A stretch of 64,000 nucleotides of DNA from Thiomonas arsenitoxydans. Lineage in GTDB: Bacteria; Pseudomonadota; Gammaproteobacteria; Burkholderiales; Burkholderiaceae_C. Below, piece after piece: positions 50,160-60,254 of this stretch. Where the stretch lies: positions 2,666,001-2,730,000 of the forward strand of contig NC_014145.1 in NCBI RefSeq assembly GCF_000253115.1. Direction: 5' to 3'. The position numbers were made by a program, and so were the translations under genes. The notes beneath the pieces are model-generated. The model made no database searches. It worked only from the letters and a program-made list of their open reading frames with translations, and was not told the origin of the DNA. Position 1 is the stretch's first letter; every line of letters starts with the position of its first letter.

Positions 50160-51086
50160 TCAATGAATCAGCCCAATGTTTTTCGGTGCGCTGAAATTCA
50201 TCCACACCACAAAGGCTTTGCCGATGATATTGCGCTCGGGCACAAAACCCCAATAACGTGAATCCAGCGAGTTGTCGCGGTTGTCGCCCATGACGAAATA
50301 GTTGCCGGCCGGCACCTTGCAGACAAAGCCTTCGGCGTTGTAGTGACACATATCGCGGTGCGGAAAACTTTCAGGCCCGCCGATGACATAGGGCGGCGCC
50401 ATCGGATTGATCATGATGCGGTGCTCGTGCGTGCCCAGCTTTTCCATGTACTGCTTGTAGTACGTCATGGTGTTGGGATCGAAATAATCGGGCAAGGGCG
50501 TTTCCTGTACCGGCTTACCGTTGATCACCAAGTGCTTGTTTTCGTACGACACCGTATCGCCCGGCAGCCCGACGATGCGCTTGATGTAATCGATTTTCGG
50601 ATCTTTGGGCAAACGGAACACGATCACATCGCCGCGCTGGGGCAGCGCGCCCGGAGTGAGGCGGGTATCGAGCAGCGGCAGGCGCAGACCGTACTCGAAT
50701 TTGTTCACCAGAATCAGGTCGCCCGGCACCAGCGTCGGCTCCATGGAGCCCGAAGGAATCTTGAAGGGTTCGGCCACAAAAGAGCGCAGCAAAAACACCA
50801 CCAGAATGACCGGGAACAGCCCGGCGGTCCACTCCAGCCACCAGGGCTGACGCTGCACCCGTTCGCGCGCCGCTTCGATGTCGGCATCGCTGGCCACGGC
50901 GCCGTCTGCGGCCAGTCCCTGTTTTTGCAGAGCACTGCGACGCTCTTCCAACTGCGCCACGGCCGACTTCGCCGCGCGCCTACGTTGCGGCGCGAAATAC
51001 CAGCGCTCGGCAAACCAGAACACGCCGGTGATGACCAGAAGGATGAAAAGCAATAGGGTGAAGTTGACGCTGGGCGCAGTTTCCAT
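50160..51086 (-). CDS. lepB: Signal peptidase I
   Basis: Cleaves Sec/Tat signal peptides at the membrane. It has 308 residues with two N-terminal membrane helices (about 9-26 and 85-102). The catalytic Ser is in PSGSMEPTL (S114) and the general-base Lys in YIKRIVGLPGD, with the late GDNRDNSLDSRYWG motif. It lies 23 bp downstream of lepA. Confidence 0.96.
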   Translation of the reverse strand: METAPSVNFTLLLFILLVITGVFWFAERWYFAPQRRRAAKSAVAQLEERRSALQKQGLAADGAVASDADIEAARERVQRQPWWLEWTAGLFPVILVVFLLRSFVAEPFKIPSGSMEPTLVPGDLILVNKFEYGLRLPLLDTRLTPGALPQRGDVIVFRLPKDPKIDYIKRIVGLPGDTVSYENKHLVINGKPVQETPLPDYFDPNTMTYYKQYMEKLGTHEHRIMINPMAPPYVIGGPESFPHRDMCHYNAEGFVCKVPAGNYFVMGDNRDNSLDSRYWGFVPERNIIGKAFVVWMNFSAPKNIGLIH

Positions 51087-51109
51087 ACGGGATATTCTTG
51101 GGGAGTGGA

Positions 51110-52918
51110 TCAGTCTTCGACTTGCAGAATCGCGAGAAAGGCTTCTTGTGGCACTTCGACCGAGCCGATCTGCTTCATGCGTTTTTTACCCGCCTTCTGC
51201 TTTTCCAGCAGTTTGCGTTTGCGGGAAATGTCCCCCCCGTAGCACTTGGCCAGCACGTTCTTGCGCAGGGCCTTGATTGTCTCACGCGCGATGATGTTGG
51301 CCCCGATGGCCGCCTGGATGGCGACGTCGTACATCTGGCGCGGAATGATCTCACGCATCTTGGCCGCCACCTGACGGCCGCGGTACTGGCTCTGAGAGCG
51401 GTGCACGATGATGGACAGCGCGTCCACCCGGTCGCCGTTGATCAGCATATCGACCTTCACTACATCGGCGGCGCGGTACTCCTTGAACTCATAGTCCATC
51501 GAGGCATAGCCCCGCGACACGCTTTTGAGCTTGTCGAAAAAGTCGAGCACGATCTCGGCCAGTGGCATGTCGTAGGTCAGCATCACCTGGCGACCGTGAT
51601 AGGCCATATTGAGCTGCATGCCCCGCTTCTGGTTGGCCAGGGTCATCACCGGGCCCACATAATCTTGCGGCATGTACAGATGCACCGTGACGATGGGCTC
51701 GCGGATTTCGGCAATTCGGCCCTGATCGGGCATTTTGGACGGATTTTCGACCTCGATCACCTCGCCATTGGCTAGCATGACCTGATAGACCACCGAGGGT
51801 GCGGTGGTGATGAGGTCTTGGTCGAACTCGCGCTCCAGTCGCTCCTGCACGATCTCCATGTGTAGCAGGCCCAGAAAGCCACAGCGAAAGCCGAAACCCA
51901 GCGCCTGGCTCACTTCGGGCTCGTAACGCAGGGCGGCATCGTTGAGCTTGAGCTTTTCCAGCGCGTCGCGCAGTTGGTCGTATTCGCTCGCCTCGGTGGG
52001 GTAGAGACCGGCGAACACCTGCGGCTGAATCTCCTTGAAGCCGGGCAGCGCCTCGGTTGCCGGACCGAGATTGTTGGGCAGCTTTTTCTCGAGGGTGATG
52101 GTGTCGCCGACCTTGGCAGCCTGCAGCTCTTTGATGCCCGCGATGATGAAGCCGACCTCGCCCGTGTTCAAGGCCTCGCGCGACACCGATTTCGGCGTGA
52201 ACACCCCGAGTTGTTCGGCGTTGTAAACCGCGTGCGTGGCCATCATCTTGAAACGCTCGCCCTTTTTCAGGCTGCCATCGACCACCCGCACCAGCATGAC
52301 CACGCCGACGTAGGTATCGAACCACGAGTCGATGATCATGGCCCGCAGCGGCGCGTCCACCACGCCCTTGGGCGGCGGCATGCGCGTAATCACGGCCTCG
52401 AGAACGTCGTCGATGCCCATGCCAGTCTTGGCGCTGCAGGCAATGGCATCGGCCGCATCGATGCCGATGACTTCCTCGATTTCTGCCTTGGCCTGCTCGG
52501 GGTCGGCCTGCGGCAGATCCATTTTGTTGAGCACCGGCACCACTTCCACGCCCAGGTCGAGCGCGGTATAGCAATTCGCCACGGTCTGCGCTTCGACCCC
52601 CTGACTGGCATCGACCACCAAGAGCGCGCCTTCGCAGGCCGAGAGCGAACGGCTGACTTCATAACTGAAGTCGACATGCCCCGGCGTATCGATCAAATTG
52701 AGGTTGTAGGTTTTCCCGTCCCGCGCGACGTATTGCAGCGCCGCGGTCTGCGCCTTGATGGTGATGCCGCGCTCGCGCTCGATGTCCATCGAATCGAGCA
52801 CCTGCGCTTCCATTTCCCGGTCGGACAAGCCTCCACACCGCTGAATAATGCGATCAGCAAGCGTAGATTTGCCGTGATCAATATGGGCAATAATTGAAAA
52901 ATTACGAATATGATTCAT
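51110..52918 (-). CDS. lepA: Elongation factor 4
   Basis: Translational GTPase (EF-4) that back-translocates or rescues stalled ribosomes. It has 602 residues. The G1 motif is [13 protein letters not shown]3 DTPGHVDF, G4 NKMDLP; the LepA-specific C-terminal domain follows. The start [12 protein letters not shown] is four codons inside the longest frame. Its own promoter should lie in the gap after the mucD terminator. Confidence 0.97.
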   Translation of the reverse strand: MNHIRNFSIIAHIDHGKSTLADRIIQRCGGLSDREMEAQVLDSMDIERERGITIKAQTAALQYVARDGKTYNLNLIDTPGHVDFSYEVSRSLSACEGALLVVDASQGVEAQTVANCYTALDLGVEVVPVLNKMDLPQADPEQAKAEIEEVIGIDAADAIACSAKTGMGIDDVLEAVITRMPPPKGVVDAPLRAMIIDSWFDTYVGVVMLVRVVDGSLKKGERFKMMATHAVYNAEQLGVFTPKSVSREALNTGEVGFIIAGIKELQAAKVGDTITLEKKLPNNLGPATEALPGFKEIQPQVFAGLYPTEASEYDQLRDALEKLKLNDAALRYEPEVSQALGFGFRCGFLGLLHMEIVQERLEREFDQDLITTAPSVVYQVMLANGEVIEVENPSKMPDQGRIAEIREPIVTVHLYMPQDYVGPVMTLANQKRGMQLNMAYHGRQVMLTYDMPLAEIVLDFFDKLKSVSRGYASMDYEFKEYRAADVVKVDMLINGDRVDALSIIVHRSQSQYRGRQVAAKMREIIPRQMYDVAIQAAIGANIIARETIKALRKNVLAKCYGGDISRKRKLLEKQKAGKKRMKQIGSVEVPQEAFLAILQVED

Positions 52919-52984
52919 GCAATAGTCCACTGGGGCGACCGCTTCGCGCCCTGCGGATCAGACGGAAACACGGGGATGAACAAG

Positions 52985-53014
52985 AAAAAAGGCGCGACAA
53001 GCGTGACGCGCCTT
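52985..53014 (-). terminator. Terminator after mucD
   Basis: On the minus strand AAGGCGCG and CGCGCCTT form an 8-bp stem with a 10-base loop, followed by a T-run. It separates the sigma-E operon from lepA. Confidence 0.8.
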
Positions 53015-53112
53015 CCAACAAATCGATTTGGCAACTGCTGATGCTTGTTGGGCGGTCATTCTAACCCGGGGCGAAACCCGGCCTGATGCCGCGTTCCGCC
53101 CTGTTGATCGCC

Positions 53113-54579
53113 TCAGTTCTGCGGCCGGATCAGGACATACAGGCCCGATTCGCCGCGCCGCACCAGCACCGCCACCTGCTTGCCGACGGGCAGTTGCGCG
53201 CTGATGGCATTGAACTGGGCGGCACTGCTGACTGCGGTGTTGCCCACCGCCAGCACCACATCCCCCACGCGCAGACCGTCGCGTGCCGCGCCCTCACGCA
53301 CAGCCTCGACCAGCACACCGCTGCTCACGCCGAGCTGACGCTTTTGGGCATCATTGAGATCGATGACTTTCACCCCCAACGCATTGGCCTTGCTCACGGC
53401 TTCGGGCTTTTGCTCCTCGGCCGGTTTGGCGCCGGGCTTCTTGTCCATCACCCATTCGCCCACCTTGACGTTGAGCGTCAGAGTCTTGCCCATACGCAGC
53501 ACCTGCATGGGTACGGTGGAGTCAGGCTTGGTTTCGCCCACCAGACGCGGCAGATCGTTGGCCCGCTCCACCGGCTTGCCGTTGAAGCTGGTGACAATGT
53601 CGCCCACCTGCACACCAGCCTTGTCCGCCGCGCCGTCCTTCTCGACCACGCGCACCAAAGCACCCCGCGCCTGCCCGAGTCCGAGCGACTCGGCCAGATC
53701 GCGGCTCACGCTGTCGATCTGCACCCCGATCTTGCCGCGCACCACATAGCCCTGCTTCTTGAGCTGCTCGACCACGCGCATGGCTTCATCGATGGGGATG
53801 GCAAAGGAGATGCCCATGAAGCCGCCAGTCCGGCTGTAGATCTGCGAATTGATGCCGATGACGTTGCCGCGCATATCGATCAGCGGGCCGCCGGAGTTGC
53901 CCGGATTGACCGCTACGTCAGTCTGAATGAACGGGGTGTAGTCGCCGGTATCGCGCCCCTTGGCGCTGACGATGCCCGCCGTCACCGTGTTCTCGAGCCC
54001 GAACGGCGAGCCGATGGCCACCACCCACTCACCCACCTTGACTTTGGAGGAATCGCCGATGTGCACAGCGGGCAGCGCTTGCTTGGCATCGATCTTCACC
54101 AGCGCCACGTCGGTGCGTTTGTCAGCGCCGATGAGCTTGGCCTTGAACTCGCGTTTGTCGGTCAACGTGACCATGATCTCGTCCGCCCCGTCCACGACAT
54201 GGGCGTTGGTCATGATGTAGCCGTCCGGGCTGACGATGAAGCCCGAGCCCACGCCCGTGGGGCGCTCTTCCTCTTCCTCCTGCGGGCCGTTCTTGCCCCC
54301 CTTCGGGCTATCGGGCGCGGGAATGGGCACCCCAAAAAACCGCCGAAGCAGCTCTCGGGTCTGCTCGTCCATCTGATCGCCGCTGCCCACGGGCACCTTC
54401 TTGTAAGTGCGGATATTCACCACGGACGGACCGGCCTTCTCCACCAGCCCGGTGAAATCCGGCAGGCCGCAGGCCACGCAAGACTGCTGCGGCGCCGAAT
54501 CGGCCGCCTGCGCAGGAACCGCGATACCCGAAAAGGCCAATAGGCCCGCACTCAAACAGCTCAACAAAACTTTTTTCAC
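53113..54579 (-). CDS. mucD: Periplasmic DegP/MucD-type serine protease
   Basis: HtrA-family protease/chaperone of the envelope-stress system. It has 488 residues with a signal peptide (cleavage after PAQA, about 25). The catalytic triad is H127 (TNAHVVDG), D157 (RTDVALVKI) and S229 (GNSGGPL). Two PDZ domains follow (about 285-370 and 395-480). A Cys pair CVAC lies just after the signal peptide. Its position after rseB matches the algU-mucABD order. Confidence 0.94.
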   Translation of the reverse strand: MKKVLLSCLSAGLLAFSGIAVPAQAADSAPQQSCVACGLPDFTGLVEKAGPSVVNIRTYKKVPVGSGDQMDEQTRELLRRFFGVPIPAPDSPKGGKNGPQEEEEERPTGVGSGFIVSPDGYIMTNAHVVDGADEIMVTLTDKREFKAKLIGADKRTDVALVKIDAKQALPAVHIGDSSKVKVGEWVVAIGSPFGLENTVTAGIVSAKGRDTGDYTPFIQTDVAVNPGNSGGPLIDMRGNVIGINSQIYSRTGGFMGISFAIPIDEAMRVVEQLKKQGYVVRGKIGVQIDSVSRDLAESLGLGQARGALVRVVEKDGAADKAGVQVGDIVTSFNGKPVERANDLPRLVGETKPDSTVPMQVLRMGKTLTLNVKVGEWVMDKKPGAKPAEEQKPEAVSKANALGVKVIDLNDAQKRQLGVSSGVLVEAVREGAARDGLRVGDVVLAVGNTAVSSAAQFNAISAQLPVGKQVAVLVRRGESGLYVLIRPQN

Positions 54580-54713
54580 CGATTTCTCCCTGATACATCG
54601 CGCCTGAGATCAGGCAAGGCACTGCAATTGATTCCATCATTTCATCCGCTCGCGGTCAGCGTACGGAAAACGTCGCAACCGCGCTGCGGCCAGGCGCAGA
54701 ACCCTCAAGCCGC

Positions 54714-55814
54714 TTATTGCACGCGAACAATGGCCTCGCTGATGCGACGCAGCGTGCGCTCAGGCACGGCGCCCATCACCGTCAGCCAGGAGTCGCCGAT
54801 GCGCCGAGACAGCGCCAGCGTGCCACCGACGCGCTGTTCAGGCGCGACCGGCTCGCTCAGATCGGCAGCAGACTGCACAAAGATGGATACCGAAGCCAGG
54901 CCATCACTGAGCAGCCACTGCAATACCTCAGAGGGCTTGCTGCCCACCGACATACTGCGGCGAAATACCCCGACCGTCTTGAAGCCCGGCACCTGGGAAG
55001 ACAGCGCCCATCCCTGCGACTGCAGACTCACCGGCACGACCTTCATCTGCTCCACCGCATACCCTGGGGGTTGATGCAGACTGTCGCGCACCAAAGACTG
55101 GCGCGGCGCCACATTGATCTTGAGTTCGGTAAACGCCACCTGATTGATCACATGGCCCGCCGCGTCCAGCGTTTGCGCCTTGACCAGCAACTGCGAATCG
55201 CGCAGCGACCACAGGCGGTATCCCCAGCGCAAATCGTCGCGCGGCAACAAGGTGGAGACGCGGCACTCGAAACCCGCGCAACGCTGCAGCCCGCCCCGCT
55301 CCAGCCGGTAATTGCGGTCGACCTCGCCATCGGTGGTTTTGAGCAAACGGGGAAAGCTGGCCTGCCCGGCCTGATTGTCGATCAGCGTGAGGCGGTAGTC
55401 GGGCCAACTCGTGCGAACCTCATCATTGAGCGAAACCATGATGCGGCGCTGCCCATCGAGCGTCTCGATGCGCTCGAAATGCCCCTGCGGCAAAACATAG
55501 TGCACCAGGCTGGAGGTGCTGATCTCATCGCCACGCTGGGTGATGAACACGCCGCTGTAATTCAGCGACCGGGCGGCCGCGCTGACGGTCTGCAACCATT
55601 GCTCCAGACCCTTGCGCTGCGCAGGCGCATCCGCTGATTGCGCCGCGGCCAAGGGGTCCGCCGCAGCTGGCGCTTGGCCCTCCTGCGCGGCGAGGGCGGG
55701 CGCGGCCCAAGCGAGGGCGGGCGCGGCCCAAAGTGCACCCGACAATCCGACAAGGCTCCCCTGCCAGATTGCCCGACGCCAGCGACGCGCGCTGAATACC
55801 CGCAAGCCCGCCAT
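54714..55814 (-). CDS. rseB: RseB/MucB periplasmic regulator of sigma-E
   Basis: Binds the periplasmic part of RseA and senses envelope stress. The 366-residue protein has a signal peptide carrying a tandem WAAPALA duplication, then a MucB/RseB N-terminal lipoprotein-carrier-like domain (SLNYSGVFITQRGDEISTSS) and a C-terminal domain (about 265-360). The start overlaps the rseA stop by one base, supporting coupling. Confidence 0.9.
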   Translation of the reverse strand: MAGLRVFSARRWRRAIWQGSLVGLSGALWAAPALAWAAPALAAQEGQAPAAADPLAAAQSADAPAQRKGLEQWLQTVSAAARSLNYSGVFITQRGDEISTSSLVHYVLPQGHFERIETLDGQRRIMVSLNDEVRTSWPDYRLTLIDNQAGQASFPRLLKTTDGEVDRNYRLERGGLQRCAGFECRVSTLLPRDDLRWGYRLWSLRDSQLLVKAQTLDAAGHVINQVAFTELKINVAPRQSLVRDSLHQPPGYAVEQMKVVPVSLQSQGWALSSQVPGFKTVGVFRRSMSVGSKPSEVLQWLLSDGLASVSIFVQSAADLSEPVAPEQRVGGTLALSRRIGDSWLTVMGAVPERTLRRISEAIVRVQ

Positions 55815-56623
55815 CAGTGCGATTGCGCCGCGGGCGCGGCCTGATGAAGACCCCGCTCAGGAAGACCGGGCTCAGGGATGCTGGGCTCGACAGGCCGATT
55901 TCGAACCCATTGCAGCGTGGCTGGCACAGCAGGCATCATGCCCCCAGCCATCTGCTGATGCGCCAGGAGGTATTCGACCATGGGCATTTGCTCCGACACG
56001 GGAACAAGCTGGGTGGCCCCTTGACCGCCCTCGCCCTGCTTCGGACTTTGCGCCGACAGATCGGCCTGGATCAAACCCGCCCGGGCCACTGGGTTGAGAG
56101 GCGCAGCAATCTGGGTATCGGCTACAGGTATCTGCCCCTTCGAACCCAGAACTCCGGCTGACGCCACCGTCGGCGCCGCACCTGACGAATCGGCGTTCTG
56201 CAATCCTGGCAGCGCCACCCAGGCCATCACCGCCACCCCGGCCACAGCCGCCATGCCAGCGGCCATGCGCGTGCTCCAGTGCGGGCGGCGATGCGCGGCA
56301 GAACGATGTGCCGATGCCGAAGATCGATCAACCGCCGCAGCCGTTTGCGCCACGGCCTGCGGCAGCAGCACAATGGGTTCGCGCGCAATGGCCGCGCTGA
56401 CGCGCTGCAAAAAGTCAGCCTCGCCGGGCATGGGCGTGAGATCGGCAGAACGCAGCACATCGCCGATCTGCGCGTAAATCAGCCAGTCTCGTCGCGCGGC
56501 TTCGTCCGAAGCCACATGGCGGATAAAAGCTGCCGTAGCCTCCGTCCGCGCGGATTGCCCACGGTACTCCCCTTCCGCATCCATCAGGGCGGAGAGTTGC
56601 TCGCGCGACATGTCTTGACTCAT
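55814..56623 (-). CDS. rseA: Anti-sigma-E factor RseA/MucA
   Basis: Inner-membrane anti-sigma factor holding RpoE inactive. The 269-residue protein starts MSQDMSREQLSALMDAE, preceded by GGAGACAGG. The N-terminal RseA domain (about 5-75) includes WLIYAQIGDVLRS, and a single membrane helix (about 120-138, MAAVAGVAVMAWVALPG) separates a periplasmic Gln/Pro-rich half. Genes rpoE upstream and rseB downstream confirm the role. Confidence 0.9.
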   Translation of the reverse strand: MSQDMSREQLSALMDAEGEYRGQSARTEATAAFIRHVASDEAARRDWLIYAQIGDVLRSADLTPMPGEADFLQRVSAAIAREPIVLLPQAVAQTAAAVDRSSASAHRSAAHRRPHWSTRMAAGMAAVAGVAVMAWVALPGLQNADSSGAAPTVASAGVLGSKGQIPVADTQIAAPLNPVARAGLIQADLSAQSPKQGEGGQGATQLVPVSEQMPMVEYLLAHQQMAGGMMPAVPATLQWVRNRPVEPSIPEPGLPERGLHQAAPAAQSH

Positions 56624-56654
56624 TTCCTGTCTCCAACAAAGCTCAACCGTAGGC

Positions 56655-57260
56655 TCACCAACGCTTGCCACCCTTGTGCTCGATCACCGGCCGCAGACGC
56701 TCTGCGATCGCCTCGCGGGCACGAAAAATTCGCGAACGCACCGTGCCGATCGGGCATTGCATGGCTTCGGCAATATCTTCGTAACTCAAACCTTCAATCT
56801 CGCGCAGAGTGATCGCCATGCGCAAATCTTCTGGCAAAGACTCCATCGCGGCATTCACCGTTTGCACGATTTCTTTCGAAACCAGAATGGATTCTGGCGT
56901 TTCGTGGTTGGTTAGTAGCTCGGTCGGGCTAAAAGTTTCTTCATCATGGCCCAACGCATCACCTTCGGACACCGTCGGATCGCGAATATCGTCAGAAATG
57001 GCTTTTTTGGCCGTATTGACCGCGATGCGATAGAGCCAGGTATAGAACTGACTTTCGCCGCGAAACTGCCCGATGGCCCGGTAAGCGCGCAAAAAAGTCT
57101 CTTGCGCCACGTCTTCCGCCAGGGCCGGATCGCGAATGAAGCGCAGCACCAAGCGATAAATGCGGCGCTGGTATTTGGCCACGAGCAGATCGAAGGCCTT
57201 CTGCTGCCCCGCCTGGACCTGCTGGACCAGCACGGCATCACTCTGGGTGTCTTGCTCCAC
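56655..57260 (-). CDS. rpoE: RNA polymerase sigma-E factor
   Basis: ECF sigma factor for envelope stress (AlgU/RpoE). It has 201 residues: region 2 includes DLLVAKYQRRIYRL and AEDVAQETFLRAYRAI; region 4 includes LREIEGLSYEDIAEAM and GTVRSRIFRAREAI. It is the first gene of the rpoE-rseA-rseB-mucD operon, immediately after a small membrane-protein gene. Confidence 0.96.
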   Translation of the reverse strand: MEQDTQSDAVLVQQVQAGQQKAFDLLVAKYQRRIYRLVLRFIRDPALAEDVAQETFLRAYRAIGQFRGESQFYTWLYRIAVNTAKKAISDDIRDPTVSEGDALGHDEETFSPTELLTNHETPESILVSKEIVQTVNAAMESLPEDLRMAITLREIEGLSYEDIAEAMQCPIGTVRSRIFRAREAIAERLRPVIEHKGGKRW

Positions 57261-57266
57261 CAGAAC

Positions 57267-57689
57267 TCAGTGCGGCAGTGCACCCAAGCGCAGTCGCAGT
57301 TCGCGAAAAATGCCGGGTTGGATATCGCTGGGCACGGGCAGAACCACGCGCCCTTTAGCCGTCAGGCCCAGTACCAGCAGCAGCCCTGGCAGCACCATGC
57401 CTCGCACCTGAAGCACATCTTCCAGACCGTCGCCGCGCTGCAGCTTCCACCCGCGCTCGCCGTGAAACAGCGTGAACGGGCGGATGGTCCAGTACGGGTA
57501 CTGCGCCGACAGAATGGCCAGGAATATGGCGGCCGCAAAAGCCGCCATCAGGCTGAGCGAATCAGTATCGCGCCAGACCCAGACCGTCCACCCGGCGGCG
57601 AGCAGGGAGGCCGCACTGAACAGCCCGAGCAGCAGATGCCAGCGGCCGAAATGTTCGACCCGGATCTGCAGGGGCGCAAGGGTCTTCAT
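57267..57689 (-). CDS. YgfX-like small membrane protein
   Basis: The 140-residue protein has two adjacent hydrophobic helices (about 17-36 and 45-62) and a soluble tail (LFHGERGWKLQRGDGLEDVL). The topology and betaproteobacterial placement beside rpoE fit the YgfX/CptA-like family, whose E. coli member partners SdhE; the match is weak. It starts 6 bp before rpoE on the same strand. Confidence 0.6.
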   Translation of the reverse strand: MKTLAPLQIRVEHFGRWHLLLGLFSAASLLAAGWTVWVWRDTDSLSLMAAFAAAIFLAILSAQYPYWTIRPFTLFHGERGWKLQRGDGLEDVLQVRGMVLPGLLLVLGLTAKGRVVLPVPSDIQPGIFRELRLRLGALPH

Positions 57690-57706
57690 GCTGCTCTATT
57701 GAGGAT

Positions 57707-57744
57707 GGGGAATGCAAAGGGGGAATGCAAAGGGAGGATGCAAA
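57707..57744. repeat. Three 13-bp tandem repeats in fabF-ygfX gap
   Basis: GGGGAATGCAAA, GGGGGAATGCAAA and GGGAGGATGCAAA follow one another (57707, 57719, 57732). They fall in the short gap after fabF and before the ygfX-like start. Confidence 0.6.
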
Positions 57745-57762
57745 AGACAGCTAAATTGTCCC

Positions 57763-58998
57763 TCAGACGCGCTTGAACAGCAGCGACCCGTTGGTGCCAC
57801 CAAAACCGAAATTGTTTTTCAGCGCGTAGTCGATGCGCATGTCGCGCGCGGCGTTGGCACAGTAATCCAAATCGCATTCCGGATCGGGCGTCTGCAGATT
57901 GATGGTCGGCGGGCACACCTGATGATGCAATGACAGCACGGTATAGACCGACTCGACTCCTCCGGCGCCACCGAGCAGGTGGCCGGTCATCGACTTGGTG
58001 GAATTAACCACCAGCTTGTAGGCATGGTCGCCAAAAGCGAGCTTGATGGCGTCGGACTCGTTCTTGTCGCCCAGCGGGGTGGAGGTGCCGTGGGCGTTGA
58101 TCATTTGAACCTGGTCGGCGGCCACGCCGGCGTTTTTCAGCGCCAGTAACATGCTGCGGCGGGGGCCGTCGGTGTTGGGCGCTGTGATATGTCCGGCGTC
58201 ACCGCTCATGCCGAAGCCGACGAGCTCGGCGTAAATCTTCGCCCCGCGTTTGACTGCGAGGTCGTAGTCTTCCAGCACCATGACGCCAGCGCCTTCACCC
58301 AGAACAAAACCATCGCGGTCCTTGTCCCACGGGCGACTCGCGCTAGCCGGGTCGTCATTGCGGGTGGACAGGGCGCGCGCCGACGCAAAACCACCGATGC
58401 CCAATGGCGATACCGTGGCCTCGGCGCCGCCTGCAACCATGACGTCAGCATCTCCGGCTTCGATGAGGCGCGCAGCCAAGCCGATGGCGTGCAGTCCGGT
58501 GGTGCAGGCCGTAACGACAGAGAGGTTGGGGCCCTGAAAACCATATTCGATGGACACATGCCCGGAGACCATATTGATGATCGATGCCGGCACAAAAAAC
58601 GGTGTGACCCGGCGCGGGCCGCGCTCGAGCAGTTCCTTGTAGGTGTTTTCGATCAGCGGCAGACCGCCGATGCCTGACCCCACCAACACGCCGACCCGCT
58701 CAGGTTCGAGCCCGGCCTGGTCGATGCCGCTGTCACGCACAGCCTGCATCGACGCGGCGATGCCGTAGTGGATGAAGGTATCCATGTGCCGCGCTTCCTT
58801 GGCGGCGATGTACTGCGTCACATCGAAATCACGGACTTCGCCTGCGATTTGCACGGAATAGGCCGAGGCATCGAACTTGGTGATGCGTCCGATGCCGGAT
58901 TTGCCAGTGAGCAGGTTTGCCCAGTTGTCATCCAGCGTGTTGCCCAGCGGGGAAACCGCGCCCAGGCCAGTAATCGCAATTCGTCGACGAAGAGTCAT
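57763..58998 (-). CDS. fabF: 3-oxoacyl-ACP synthase II
   Basis: Elongating condensing enzyme. It has 411 residues with the catalytic Cys in SVVTACTTGLHAIG (C163 region) and histidines in NAHGTSTPLGDKNE and KSMTGHLLGGAGG. Standard placement after acpP. Confidence 0.96.
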   Translation of the reverse strand: MTLRRRIAITGLGAVSPLGNTLDDNWANLLTGKSGIGRITKFDASAYSVQIAGEVRDFDVTQYIAAKEARHMDTFIHYGIAASMQAVRDSGIDQAGLEPERVGVLVGSGIGGLPLIENTYKELLERGPRRVTPFFVPASIINMVSGHVSIEYGFQGPNLSVVTACTTGLHAIGLAARLIEAGDADVMVAGGAEATVSPLGIGGFASARALSTRNDDPASASRPWDKDRDGFVLGEGAGVMVLEDYDLAVKRGAKIYAELVGFGMSGDAGHITAPNTDGPRRSMLLALKNAGVAADQVQMINAHGTSTPLGDKNESDAIKLAFGDHAYKLVVNSTKSMTGHLLGGAGGVESVYTVLSLHHQVCPPTINLQTPDPECDLDYCANAARDMRIDYALKNNFGFGGTNGSLLFKRV

Positions 58999-59133
58999 GT
59001 GAAATCAGGTAAGCCGCGCCCGCGCAGAAGCATGGACGCGAGCAAAAGTGAGCCAGAACAAAAAGGATTCAAAACAAGGTCGCTCAAGGTGCATGGCCGA
59101 TCAAACAAATCGGCGCTGCAATGGAACCCGTCA

Positions 59134-59373
59134 TCAGGCCTTGTAGTGCGCCTTGGCGTAGTCAACCGCCAGTTGCACGGTGGTGATCTTCTCGGCGTCT
59201 TCGTCGGGAATCTCGATGTGGAATTCGTCTTCCAGCGCCATGACCAGTTCGACCGTGTCCAGAGAATCGGCGCCCAGATCATCCACGAAGGATTTTTCGT
59301 TGGTCACCTGGTCTTCGGCAACGCCCAGTTGCTCGGCGATGATTTTCTTGACGCGCTGTTCGATGTCACTCAT
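59134..59373 (-). CDS. acpP: Acyl carrier protein
   Basis: Carries growing acyl chains on phosphopantetheine. It has 79 residues, and the DSL motif in [13 protein letters not shown] gives modified Ser37. The start [10 protein letters not shown] follows an AGGTTTC-type site; twelve extra upstream codons are not conserved. Confidence 0.97.
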   Translation of the reverse strand: MSDIEQRVKKIIAEQLGVAEDQVTNEKSFVDDLGADSLDTVELVMALEDEFHIEIPDEDAEKITTVQLAVDYAKAHYKA

Positions 59374-59483
59374 TGAAACCTCCAGTGGAAATATGAAAAA
59401 TTTTAGCAAGCGCCGAAGCTGACTTGGCGACAGGCCGAGAGCATAACCCCGCCCGGCGACAACGTCGCGCGTTTCGGCAGGTG

Positions 59484-60254
59484 TTATTGCATGTACATGC
59501 CGCCGTTCACATGCAGAACGGCGCCGGTGATGTAGGCCGCCAAGGGCGAGGCCAGAAAAGACACCGCATGCGCGATCTCTTCAGGCTTGCCCAGACGGCC
59601 CAGGGGAATGCGCGCCAGCATCGGCTGGGTCTGCGCCTCGGTCAGCGCCCGGGTCATGTCGGTATCGATGAACCCCGGCGCCACGCAATTGACCGTGATA
59701 TTGCGGCTGCCTAGCTCTTGCGCCAGCGCTCGGGTCATGCCCGCCACGCCGGCCTTGGCCGCCGCGTAATTGGCCTGACCCGGATTGCCCGACGCGCCGA
59801 CGACCGAGGTGATGTTGACGATGCGGCCGTAACGCTGCTTCATCATGGGGCGCATCACGGCGCGCGACATACGGAACACACTGCTCAGATTGGTCGAAAT
59901 CACGGCGTCCCAGTCGGCGTCGCTCATGCGCATGGCCAGCATGTCGCGAGTGATGCCGGCATTGTTCACCAGGATCTGCAGCCCGCCTTCGGCTTTGACG
60001 ATCTCGTCGACCAGACGAGCGCCCGCCTCGGCGTCGTTCACATCGAGCACAGCCCCTCGCCCGCCGAAGGCCCGCAGGGCCTCGGTAATGGCGTTTGCGC
60101 CGGACTCCGAGGTCGCCGTGCCGATGACGCGAGCCCCCGCGGTGGCCAGATCTGCCGCAATGGCCGCGCCAATGCCGCGCGATGCACCCGTGACCAGGGC
60201 GATCTGACCGGCAAGTGCTTGGGCGGTGGAAGTGTCAGGGGAGGTATTGCTCAT
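59484..60254 (-). CDS. fabG: 3-oxoacyl-ACP reductase
   Basis: SDR-family NADPH reductase. It has 256 residues: [11 protein letters not shown] near residue 24, NNAG at about 98, and the catalytic S-x-Y-x-x-x-K in [18 protein letters not shown] (Y164 region). Its ATG overlaps the fabD stop. Confidence 0.96.
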   Translation of the reverse strand: MSNTSPDTSTAQALAGQIALVTGASRGIGAAIAADLATAGARVIGTATSESGANAITEALRAFGGRGAVLDVNDAEAGARLVDEIVKAEGGLQILVNNAGITRDMLAMRMSDADWDAVISTNLSSVFRMSRAVMRPMMKQRYGRIVNITSVVGASGNPGQANYAAAKAGVAGMTRALAQELGSRNITVNCVAPGFIDTDMTRALTEAQTQPMLARIPLGRLGKPEEIAHAVSFLASPLAAYITGAVLHVNGGMYMQ

